From NCBI GenBank assembly GCA_002292345.1, contig DBBT01000059.1, positions 1,573 through 12,466 of the forward strand: a DNA stretch of 10,894 bases. Reading direction: 5' to 3'. The notes under the pieces were generated by a model. That model searched no databases, had not been told where the DNA came from, and saw nothing but the letters and a program-made list of their open reading frames with translations. This DNA is from Opitutia bacterium UBA977 (GTDB taxonomy: Bacteria; Verrucomicrobiota; Verrucomicrobiia; Opitutales; Coraliomargaritaceae). The number at the start of each line of letters is the position of its first letter. The first letter of the stretch is position 1. The position numbers and the translations under genes are program-made. This document shows positions 1-6,810 of the stretch, one piece after another.

Positions 1-9
1 TGCGAAGGA

Positions 10-50
10 CTAGATCATTGCTGGATTCGTCCTAGAAACGCTCGATCTAG
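10..50. repeat. Inverted repeat CTAGATC / GATCTAG
   Basis: CTAGATC at 10-16 and GATCTAG at 44-50 are perfect inverted repeats separated by 27 bp. A further inverted pair, GGAC at 7-10 and GTCC at 29-32, overlaps the structure. No run of T follows the second arm, so it is not a convincing rho-independent terminator for a gene left of the window. It may be a remnant hairpin or a regulatory site. Confidence 0.3.
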
Positions 51-92
51 CAAATAATCTGAATCTGCTGAATACTTTTTTACTAGATTGGT

Positions 93-138
93 ATCATCTA
101 AATGGATGATGGTTTTAATTGAGTCCCTGTGGTATAAT
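93..138 (+). promoter_or_regulatory. Putative promoter of the sulfatase operon, with palindromic operator-like site
   Basis: A perfect -10 hexamer TATAAT lies at 133-138 and is preceded by TG at 130-131, which makes the extended -10 box TGGTATAAT. The best -35 match at 17 bp spacing is TGGTTT (110-115), which is weak; extended -10 promoters often tolerate that. Immediately upstream is a hyphenated palindrome, ATCATC (93-98) and GATGAT (105-110) around a 6-bp spacer, placed where an activator or repressor could touch RNA polymerase. Transcription would start near 145 and leave a leader of about 135 nt before sulfatase 1. The boxes are seen directly; promoter function and regulator binding are inferred. 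Confidence 0.45.
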
Positions 139-280
139 TTTGTTTAGGCTTCGGTGCTGCGTGTTGTGATTCGGTAGTTCGATTGGTAGAGGGCTACCTT
201 CTGCGCTAAGGGGCTCATCAAGAAACGCTCGGCTCAAAGCGATGATTCAGTGAAGATGAAATTAGAGATGTTTAGCTAAT

Positions 281-2551
281 ATGACAATTGAAAATACAAT
301 GCAGGCACATGTCCTGACGACCGCCGCGGCGTTGCTCGCGGCTTTGTTCGGCGCTACTTCAACAGTGCAGGCCACGCCGCAACCAAACATCGTGCATATT
401 TTGACCGACGACTTGGGCTGGCAGGATATTGCCTGCTACTACCGTGCCTTACATGGAGAAGAGTCGGTCTATGAAACGCCGCACATGGATCGTATTGCAC
501 AGAACGGCAAGCGCTTCATGCAGGCCTATTCGCCGGCACCGACTTGTGCGCCTTCGCGCGCGGCCTACATGGCGGGGCAGTATACGACGCATACCGGCGT
601 GCTGCATGTCATGGGTGGGCGCCCTGCACGGATCTATCATCCATCACATGCCTACATTGACCCGTATTATTCCGGTCGCCTGAGTCTAGAGACCCCCATC
701 ATTGCGGATGTGCTGAAAGAGGCTGGCTATATCACCGCTCACTTCCAGAAATGGCATTTTGGCGGCCGTTCCAAAGGTTTCCCTGGGCCGCTGGATTATG
801 GATTCGATTTCAGTTGGAGCTGGGAGGGACTGCATTACAATGATCCTGAACTCTACGATCCGACGGATAAAAAAACTGCGGACTATGAGGGCATTTGGCG
901 GCCGATGAGCCCCGACCGAGTCACGGGGTTTGCATCCAGCTATGATCCAAAGGATCCCTATGCACTCGATGCCAACGATGACGATCGTCCATTCGATTCG
1001 GTGGTCGATCTTTCACTACGCTGGATGGACAAGATCAAGGGTCAGGGTAAGCCGTTCTTTGTGAACTTCTGTCCGTCCTTTGTGCACGGCCCGTTTTCGA
1101 CCCGCGACCGCAAACGCCTTGTGCACTATTGCGAAAAGATGGGCATCCCATTTCCGACTGATCCGGGGCGTATTACCGACACCGCACCTGGTTTCAGTAA
1201 CCCGTATTATGCCGCGATGCTCGACAGCCTCGACTGGCAGGTTGGTCAGATCCTGAGCTACCTTGAAACTACCGACGACCCGCGTAACCCGGGACACAAG
1301 CTAATCGATAATACCTATTTCATGGTGAGCTCTGATAACGGTGGGCTGGAGCAGTCACCAATCCGGAATGGAAAGGACAAAGGCAAGGGAGAGCGTGTGA
1401 CTGACAATACGCCACTGCGTGGCGGTAAGTTGAAGATCTTTGAAGGGGGCATCCGTGTGCCGTTCATTATTCAGGGGCCGGGAATCGAGCCAGGCAGTGT
1501 GAGCGAAACAATGATCAACCTGATTGACATGTTTCCGACCTATATGGCCATGGCTGGAGCGGAGTCCAAACTGGATCTTGATCTGGATGGTTGCAACGTC
1601 CTGCCTGTAATGCTTGGTGAAGCGTCGGACGCACAATTTGCAGATGGAACTGCCCGCGATACGCTTTTCTGGCACTACCCAAGCGTGATGCCTTCTTCGA
1701 GCATCATTCGCAAAGGGGGCTGGAAACTGCGCCTGAATCATGCGCCGGAAGTCAACCGCCTGCCGCGGGTCATGCTCTATCAATTGTATAACGAGGATGG
1801 CACCGTCTGCGACATCGCTGAAGCGAACAACTTGGCAGATTCCCAACCGGCAATCCGTGACGCCTTACTGGCTGATCTCAATGCGTGGATCGCGAAATAC
1901 AATGCGCCGAAGCCGTATAAGAATGCCCATTTACAAGGCGATAAACGACTTGCCGGATCAGATCAGGTGCCAGCTGTGGTCAAGCTGCAGAGCGTGCAAA
2001 ATCGTGTAGAGCTTCATTTAGAAGCAGGTGCTGGGAAATCAAAAGTGGTGGAGGCTAAGTTGCTCTTCACCACGAACGGCAGCAAGTTGCTGCAAAACAA
2101 TCCGCATCAAGAGGAGTGGTTCGATATTTCGGCTGAAATCAAGCAGGGAATGGTAAGTGCTGTGGCGCCTCCCGGCATGACGCACGGGATCTTTTTTCTG
2201 CGCGACCAAAACGACTTCCTCATTACTTCTGAGCCGCTTCCGTCATACGCAGGGCCGGATAAAACACATGCCGTCGGCGTAGACATGATTCAGGACGGAT
2301 ACGCGTATCGTCCCGGGTTGCTTTCGCTGATCAACCTTGCGGCCTCCGCACAGCAGCATGCCCAAAAGGATGGGCAGAATGTAGCTGCTCTGGATCAGGC
2401 CATTCAGTCCGCTGAACGGGTCGTACAAACTCCAGTCGAGGAAGCATCCTATGCGTTGGCGATGCGCACGCTCCGCAAAGCAATCAAGTCGCTCGATGTG
2501 CCGCAGGCGAGCTTGCCAGTGATGAATCAATTCAAAACAGAGAAATGGTAA
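281..2551 (+). CDS. Exported type I sulfatase 1, with C-terminal beta domain and helical tail
   Basis: This is a formylglycine-dependent sulfatase (alkaline-phosphatase superfamily) that hydrolyses sulfate esters, probably on a sulfated polysaccharide outside the cytoplasm. Key residues are visible: metal-binding DD at 43-44, the CAPSR signature with the cysteine to be oxidised at 89 and Arg93, KWH at 157-159, His269, DN at 352-353 and Lys383 in GGK-x4-EGG. Residues 1-31 look like a signal peptide ending TVQA, although the N-region has no Lys or Arg, which is unusual. The catalytic and sulfatase C-terminal parts end near 545. A beta-rich segment (about 565-655) and a three-helix, FIVAR-like tail (about 679-740) follow, so at 756 residues it is longer than the usual 450-550. 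The fold of the tail is inferred from its leucine/alanine periodicity. It is paralogous to sulfatase 3: both share CEKMG, FPTDPG, YLETTDDPR and PGHKLI. ATG 281 is preferred over ATG 299 because AGAGAT lies about 11 nt upstream. Substrate unknown. Confidence 0.93.
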   Translation: MTIENTMQAHVLTTAAALLAALFGATSTVQATPQPNIVHILTDDLGWQDIACYYRALHGEESVYETPHMDRIAQNGKRFMQAYSPAPTCAPSRAAYMAGQYTTHTGVLHVMGGRPARIYHPSHAYIDPYYSGRLSLETPIIADVLKEAGYITAHFQKWHFGGRSKGFPGPLDYGFDFSWSWEGLHYNDPELYDPTDKKTADYEGIWRPMSPDRVTGFASSYDPKDPYALDANDDDRPFDSVVDLSLRWMDKIKGQGKPFFVNFCPSFVHGPFSTRDRKRLVHYCEKMGIPFPTDPGRITDTAPGFSNPYYAAMLDSLDWQVGQILSYLETTDDPRNPGHKLIDNTYFMVSSDNGGLEQSPIRNGKDKGKGERVTDNTPLRGGKLKIFEGGIRVPFIIQGPGIEPGSVSETMINLIDMFPTYMAMAGAESKLDLDLDGCNVLPVMLGEASDAQFADGTARDTLFWHYPSVMPSSSIIRKGGWKLRLNHAPEVNRLPRVMLYQLYNEDGTVCDIAEANNLADSQPAIRDALLADLNAWIAKYNAPKPYKNAHLQGDKRLAGSDQVPAVVKLQSVQNRVELHLEAGAGKSKVVEAKLLFTTNGSKLLQNNPHQEEWFDISAEIKQGMVSAVAPPGMTHGIFFLRDQNDFLITSEPLPSYAGPDKTHAVGVDMIQDGYAYRPGLLSLINLAASAQQHAQKDGQNVAALDQAIQSAERVVQTPVEEASYALAMRTLRKAIKSLDVPQASLPVMNQFKTEKW

Positions 2552-2563
2552 GGCATGTTATTT

Positions 2564-4048
2564 ATGAATAATAGTCGAATGAGGATTAAGAGTGCGATTG
2601 CGTTTGTGGCGGTTTGCTCAGGTCTATTGATGGGCGTGGCGGCTGAGGCTGCGCGCAAGCCCAACATCATCTTGATCATGACAGATGACCAAGGCTACGG
2701 ACAGCTGGGCTGCCAAGGGCACCCTTGGCTCGAAACCCCTCACATCGATGCCCTTTATAAGGAGAGTATCTCTTTTTCGAACTTTCATATGAGCCCGACC
2801 TGTGCGCCGTCCCGCGCGGCGCTGTTGACTGGGAATGTGCCGTTTAAGAATGGTGTGACCCACACTGGTGGAGCCCGCGCAAGGCTGGCGCTCTCGGCGG
2901 TGACCTTGCCTCAATACCTGAAGCAGGCCGGCTACACTTCTGGGATATTTGGTAAGTGGCATCTGGGACTGGAGGAGAAATACCAGCCCGGTGCACGCGG
3001 ATTCGATGAAGTATTTGTGCATGGCTATGGCGGCATTGGTCAGCCGAAGGACGTGCCCGGAAACAAATATGTGGATCCAGTCATCCGTCATAATAGCACC
3101 TTTGTGAAAACGAAAGGTTTCTGCACGGATGTCTTCTTTTCTCAAGCCCTGGGGTGGATCAAGCAGAACAAGGAAAACCCATTTTTTGCTTATATTTCGA
3201 CCAATGCGCCGCATGGGCCGTATATCGCCCCTGCAAAAAATCGACTTAAATTTGAACAGCTCGGTTTCGATCAAAGTGGTGCGGGCTTTTACGGTATGAT
3301 TGAGAATATCGATGAAAATGTCGGGCGCTTGATGGCTTGCCTTGGAAAATGGGATTTGGACGAGAATACGCTGGTTATTTTTCTCTCGGATAATGGATTT
3401 GCCAGGGTCGCATCCGAGCAGGAGACAGTCGGTGCCCGTGATGGAGAGCCGTTGTTCGCCTATCAAGCCGGGTTGAAAGGCTATAAGAAAAGTCCGCATG
3501 AGGGAGGGACCAAGGTGCCGGCATTTTTCCGATGGAAAGGCGTGCTCAAGGAGGGCGCTGTCTGCAAGGCATTGTCTGCGCACATTGATATCCTTCCGAC
3601 ACTGGTAGAAATCGCTGGTGGCGAGGTGCCGAAAGAAATCGATGGGAAAAGTCTGCTGCCTCTCTTGGAGAATCCCGATGCGAAATGGGGCGACCGTAAT
3701 CTATTTTTTCATGTCGGCCGCTGGGGGAGTGATAAGGCGGATCAGTCGAAGTATGACAAGACACCTGGTAAAGCCGGATTCGCGGTGCGCAATGGGCGCT
3801 ATCGTCTGGTGAATCATGAGGAACTTTACGACATCCTTAACGATCCCGGTGAGGCGCATAACCTTTCAGCGAAGAAGCCAGAGGTCGTGCAGACCATGCA
3901 AGCCGCTTATGACAAGTGGTGGGATGAAGTCAGGCCTTATATGGTCAATGAAGGAAAGCAAAAAGTGGACCCGAATCCCTATCACGTGAACTATCAGCTG
4001 CAGGTGAAACAGGGTGGGATTCCTGCTTGGGAAGAACCGGTGCTGTGA
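2564..4048 (+). CDS. Exported type I sulfatase 2 (arylsulfatase-like)
   Basis: This is a type I sulfatase with all expected active-site elements. Counted from ATG 2564 these are DD at 41-42, CAPSR with the formylglycine cysteine at 80, KWH at 131-133, His217 in NAPHGPY, DN at 276-277 and Lys308 upstream of HEGGTKVP. The N-terminus (MRIK, a hydrophobic stretch, then AAEA) is a signal peptide. At 494 residues it has ordinary length and no extra domain. The end, after PYMVNE, carries a conserved-looking proline/asparagine-rich tail. ATG 2555 lies only 3 nt after the previous stop, and AAGG at 2550-2553 would be too close to serve it. The same AAGG is 10 nt from ATG 2564, so the later start is preferred, a difference of three residues. 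The spacing of 12 nt or less from sulfatase 1 indicates co-transcription. It is not a close paralogue of sulfatases 1 and 3. It lies between two copies of the sulfatase 1 tail sequence. Substrate unknown. Confidence 0.92.
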   Translation: MNNSRMRIKSAIAFVAVCSGLLMGVAAEAARKPNIILIMTDDQGYGQLGCQGHPWLETPHIDALYKESISFSNFHMSPTCAPSRAALLTGNVPFKNGVTHTGGARARLALSAVTLPQYLKQAGYTSGIFGKWHLGLEEKYQPGARGFDEVFVHGYGGIGQPKDVPGNKYVDPVIRHNSTFVKTKGFCTDVFFSQALGWIKQNKENPFFAYISTNAPHGPYIAPAKNRLKFEQLGFDQSGAGFYGMIENIDENVGRLMACLGKWDLDENTLVIFLSDNGFARVASEQETVGARDGEPLFAYQAGLKGYKKSPHEGGTKVPAFFRWKGVLKEGAVCKALSAHIDILPTLVEIAGGEVPKEIDGKSLLPLLENPDAKWGDRNLFFHVGRWGSDKADQSKYDKTPGKAGFAVRNGRYRLVNHEELYDILNDPGEAHNLSAKKPEVVQTMQAAYDKWWDEVRPYMVNEGKQKVDPNPYHVNYQLQVKQGGIPAWEEPVL

Positions 4049-4110
4049 TGCCGATTAATTTAAATAAATCATATAAGATAATGAATCAATTTAAGTCATC
4101 GAACTGGTAG
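4048..4110 (+). pseudogene. 20-codon ORF carrying an orphan sulfatase-1-type C-terminal tail
   Basis: An ATG overlaps the TGA of sulfatase 2 (TGATG at 4046-4050) and opens 20 codons ending at TAG 4108-4110. The last nine residues, MNQFKSSNW, closely match the last nine of sulfatase 1, MNQFKTEKW, each directly followed by a stop codon. At DNA level 4081-4110 and 2522-2551 agree at 23 of 30 positions, including the first 11. The first eleven codons are AT-rich and resemble nothing here. It is best read as the stranded 3' end of a former sulfatase-1-like gene that lay in front of sulfatase 3. A translated small peptide coupled to sulfatase 2 cannot be excluded. The match is seen directly; the history is inferred. 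Confidence 0.45.
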
Positions 4111-4122
4111 TCAGTAAAAAGA

Positions 4123-6027
4123 ATGAAAACTAAAATAATTATTTTAAAACTCAGTCTGTGCCTGGGTGCTTTATTGACCAGCGCAGGCCACCTTAAAGCC
4201 GACTCTTCAACGCGTCCGGAGAAGCCCAATGTTGTCTTGATGTATGCCGACGACCTCGGCTGGCAGGACGTGAAGTGCTATGATGTGGACGAGAGTTCGC
4301 CGTTCGAAACGCCGAACATTGACGCGCTGGCAAAGCGAGGCGTGTTGTTTCGGCAGGCCTATTCGCCAGCACCGACTTGTGCACCTAGCCGTTGCGCGAT
4401 GATCAGCGGCAAGCACCCAGCGCGACTGCAGAAGACCCATGTCTTGGGCGGACAGCCAGCTACGCCGAACCGGCCCACAGATCCTCTCATGGCGCCTTGG
4501 TATAGCGGACGATTGGGCGTTGATGAAACAACGCTTGCGGAAGCGCTTCGGTCCAACGGCTACCGCACGGGGCACAGTGGCAAATGGCATATCGCCATCA
4601 ACCACAATGCCTACCCTCAGCCTAAAGATCATGGATTTGACGTTACTTTTAACGGTCGTGGCGCGAATACCAAGATGAAACCAAACCGCCTTGCGGGGTT
4701 CGCCACTGAAGATCTTAAGGATCCATACCGTTTGGACGAATCGGGATTTCCACGGGATGAAGTCACTAACAATGCGATCCAGTTTATGGAGGAATCCAAG
4801 GCGCAGCCGTTTTTTCTCTATTATGCCACCTGGCTGGTGCATTACCCGATCCAGAGCCGGAGCAAGGCGCTGCTTGAGAAATATTGTGAAAAAATGGGGA
4901 TGGATTTTCCGACTGACCCAGGCTATCTGCCTAAAAATGGGGAGCAGAAGAACCCGTATTACGGTGCGATGGTTGAAATGCTTGATGCCTATGTCGGCCA
5001 TCTGCTCGATTATTTGGAGACCACGGACGACCCGCGCTGGCCGGGGCACAAACTTATTGAGAATACTTATGTCATTTTTTCTTCGGACAATGGTGGCTGT
5101 GAGGGCTCAGGGGAGACCTACACCAGCAACGTGCCTTTGGACAAGGGCAAGAGCAGCGCCAAGGAGGGCGGCACCCGTGTGCCGTTGATCATCACCGGCC
5201 CTGGCATTCAAAGCGGGGTCGACAGTGATGTGCTGGCAAATGGGCTCGATTTCTATCCGACGATTCTATCGTGGACGAATACCGAAAATCAAGCCGGCGT
5301 TGAGCTCGATGGCAGCGACCTGTCCACACTACTGAGCACCAATTCGGAGGATTCGGATTTGGTTAAGGACTCGTCCGGAGCAGTTCGAAATACGATGATA
5401 CATCATTTTCCACATGGCAATACTCCGCAGTCCACGATTCGTATCGGAGGCTACAAGTTGATCTATAATTACGGCCAGGTCGATGGGGTGCCCAATCGCC
5501 TACCCGAACTGGAACTTTACCGACTCTATGGTGACGGGAATGCCCGGGTGGATATCGAGGAGGCAAACAACCTCGCAATGACCATGCCTGAAAAGGCACA
5601 GGCCATGAAGCAGCAACTGCTGCAAGAATTGGATGCCATGGACGCGTCCTGGTCTTACTTTAACCCGCACACCAAATACCCGCTGCCGAATAAGGACAAG
5701 GTGTGCACGCCGCTGAAGGCGCAGCGTAAAGGAGAGACCGTTTCGCTGTCGTTCAAGGAGAACGGTTCTAAAGTGGTTCAAGGGTATTTTATGGTGACAC
5801 TGAACGGAGGAGAGAATTATGAAGAGTGGTTCCGCTATAAAGCTGTGGTCAATGAAGATGGTTCTTTGACCGCAGAGCTGCCGGTGGGGGCAACGCACTA
5901 TTTGTTCAATCTAATTGATGAGCACGGCTTCATGGTTTCCTACCCGCAGGTGGATGACATGGGGATGGTGAAGAAAAAGAAGGTGAAGTTCTCCAGCTAT
6001 GCGCTGAATGCACTGGAAGGTAAATAG
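4123..6027 (+). CDS. Exported type I sulfatase 3, paralogue of sulfatase 1
   Basis: This type I sulfatase is closely related to sulfatase 1 through the catalytic and C-terminal regions. It has DD at 43-44, CAPSR with the formylglycine cysteine at 86, KWH at 154-156, His240, DN at 322-323 and Lys343 before KEGGTRVP. A typical signal peptide (positive N-region MKTK, hydrophobic core, probable cleavage after LKA near 26) implies export. Residues of about 525-620 correspond to the beta-rich C-terminal segment of sulfatase 1 (both contain NGSK, EEWF, a TH-[GY] motif and a closing aromatic strand). The protein stops there at 634 residues and lacks the helical tail. Around the active site the two paralogues differ (for example PSFVHGPF against TWLVHYPI), so they may prefer different sulfate positions or linkages. 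The ribosome binding site is weak (AAAAAGA just before the ATG). The 74-nt gap from sulfatase 2 is the longest in the operon and contains the orphan tail. Confidence 0.93.
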   Translation: MKTKIIILKLSLCLGALLTSAGHLKADSSTRPEKPNVVLMYADDLGWQDVKCYDVDESSPFETPNIDALAKRGVLFRQAYSPAPTCAPSRCAMISGKHPARLQKTHVLGGQPATPNRPTDPLMAPWYSGRLGVDETTLAEALRSNGYRTGHSGKWHIAINHNAYPQPKDHGFDVTFNGRGANTKMKPNRLAGFATEDLKDPYRLDESGFPRDEVTNNAIQFMEESKAQPFFLYYATWLVHYPIQSRSKALLEKYCEKMGMDFPTDPGYLPKNGEQKNPYYGAMVEMLDAYVGHLLDYLETTDDPRWPGHKLIENTYVIFSSDNGGCEGSGETYTSNVPLDKGKSSAKEGGTRVPLIITGPGIQSGVDSDVLANGLDFYPTILSWTNTENQAGVELDGSDLSTLLSTNSEDSDLVKDSSGAVRNTMIHHFPHGNTPQSTIRIGGYKLIYNYGQVDGVPNRLPELELYRLYGDGNARVDIEEANNLAMTMPEKAQAMKQQLLQELDAMDASWSYFNPHTKYPLPNKDKVCTPLKAQRKGETVSLSFKENGSKVVQGYFMVTLNGGENYEEWFRYKAVVNEDGSLTAELPVGATHYLFNLIDEHGFMVSYPQVDDMGMVKKKKVKFSSYALNALEGK

Positions 6028-6033
6028 AGGTGA
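6026..6033 (+). promoter_or_regulatory. Strong Shine-Dalgarno site of the SGNH gene
   Basis: AGAGGTGA overlaps the TAG stop of sulfatase 3 and ends 7 nt before ATG 6041. It is the best ribosome binding site in the operon and fixes 6041 as the start, rather than the in-frame ATG at 6008 inside the upstream gene. The overlap suggests translational coupling. Confidence 0.7.
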
Positions 6034-6040
6034 TAACAAT

Positions 6041-6778
6041 ATGAGGAATTTGATAAAAATAACTGGAGTATTAACAGGGTTGGTCTGTGCACTATTGTGC
6101 GCCAGCGCCGCATCTGCGAACGAGTCGCTTAAAGAAAATGATAGAATCGTCTTTCTGGGCGACTCGATCACAGCGCTGGGCGCGCGACCGGGTGGCTATG
6201 TGACGTTGACCTCCGAAGCGATCGCTAAGGCATATCCCGAACTGAACATTCAGGTCGTCGGCGCTGGTATCGGTGGACATAAAGTGCCTAACTGCCAACA
6301 GCGTTTGGACCGCGACGTGCTGCAAGAGAATCCGTCGATCGTGATGATCTATATCGGTATCAATGATGTCTGGCACTGGACCCATCCTAAAGTCGTCGCA
6401 CGCGGCAAGAAGGGAACCACGCCTGAGGTTTTCGAAAGCGGCCTAAAGGATATGATTGAAAAGATCAACGATGTCGGTGCGCGCGTCATACTATGTACGC
6501 CTACAGTCATTGGTGAAAAGTCGGACGGATCGAATTCAGAAGACCAGATGCTCGATCAGTATGCGGACATCAGCCGCAAGGTCGCCAAGGAGACTGGCTC
6601 GCAAATGCTCGACCTGAGAAAAGCGTTCATCGATTATTTAAAGGAGCACAATCCGGAGCAAGCTGAGCAAGGCATTCTGACGAAGGACACGGTGCACTTG
6701 AACGAGGATGGCAACCGTTTTCTGTCAACGCTTGTTCTTGAGGCCATGAATGTGCCAGTGTCGGTAACTGAGGGTTGA
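6041..6778 (+). CDS. Exported SGNH/GDSL-family hydrolase, probable carbohydrate esterase
   Basis: This 245-residue protein belongs to the SGNH hydrolase superfamily, close to the lysophospholipase L1-like/acyl-esterase group. The conserved blocks are all present: GDS with the nucleophile Ser42 in FLGDSIT, the oxyanion glycine near 79 in GAGIGGHKVPN, GIND with Asn108, and the D-x-x-H pair Asp216/His219 in DTVHLN. An N-terminal signal peptide (MRNLIK, hydrophobic core, cleavage after ASA near 26) sends it out of the cytoplasm; the Cys at 20 is not in a lipobox. Lying within a sulfatase operon, it most likely removes acetyl or other acyl groups from the same glycan, so that sulfatases or glycosidases can reach it. 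The catalytic assignment is firm at family level; the acyl group and sugar are inference. The start is set by the AGAGGTGA site. Confidence 0.9.
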   Translation: MRNLIKITGVLTGLVCALLCASAASANESLKENDRIVFLGDSITALGARPGGYVTLTSEAIAKAYPELNIQVVGAGIGGHKVPNCQQRLDRDVLQENPSIVMIYIGINDVWHWTHPKVVARGKKGTTPEVFESGLKDMIEKINDVGARVILCTPTVIGEKSDGSNSEDQMLDQYADISRKVAKETGSQMLDLRKAFIDYLKEHNPEQAEQGILTKDTVHLNEDGNRFLSTLVLEAMNVPVSVTEG

Positions 6779-6810
6779 AGCAGCATCACCATAATCATCA
6801 AATAAATCGA

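Noticed and set aside
171..240. tRNA-like stretch: TAGTTCGATTGGTAGAG resembles a D-arm and CCTT-CTGCGCT-AAGG an anticodon hairpin.
   Set aside because: The D-stem and anticodon stem do not both pair in one register, position 14 is not A, and no T-arm (GTTCRA) or acceptor stem follows. At most it is a leader hairpin.
2624..3583. Long minus-strand open frame (319 codons) opposite sulfatase 2.
   Set aside because: It is antisense to a clear sulfatase gene, its translation shows no recognisable motif, and such open antisense frames arise from codon bias. The same holds for 4207-5049 on the minus strand.
6008..6040. Earlier in-frame ATG for the SGNH gene, inside the end of sulfatase 3.
   Set aside because: The start at 6041 has a strong AGAGGTGA site and gives a clean signal peptide; the extra eleven residues would not.
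6775..6810. TTG start for sulfatase 4 overlapping the SGNH stop, giving a His-rich leader.
   Set aside because: GAGG is only a base or two upstream, too close to act, and the leader would bury the signal peptide. ATG 6811 is preferred, though it lacks a clear ribosome binding site.
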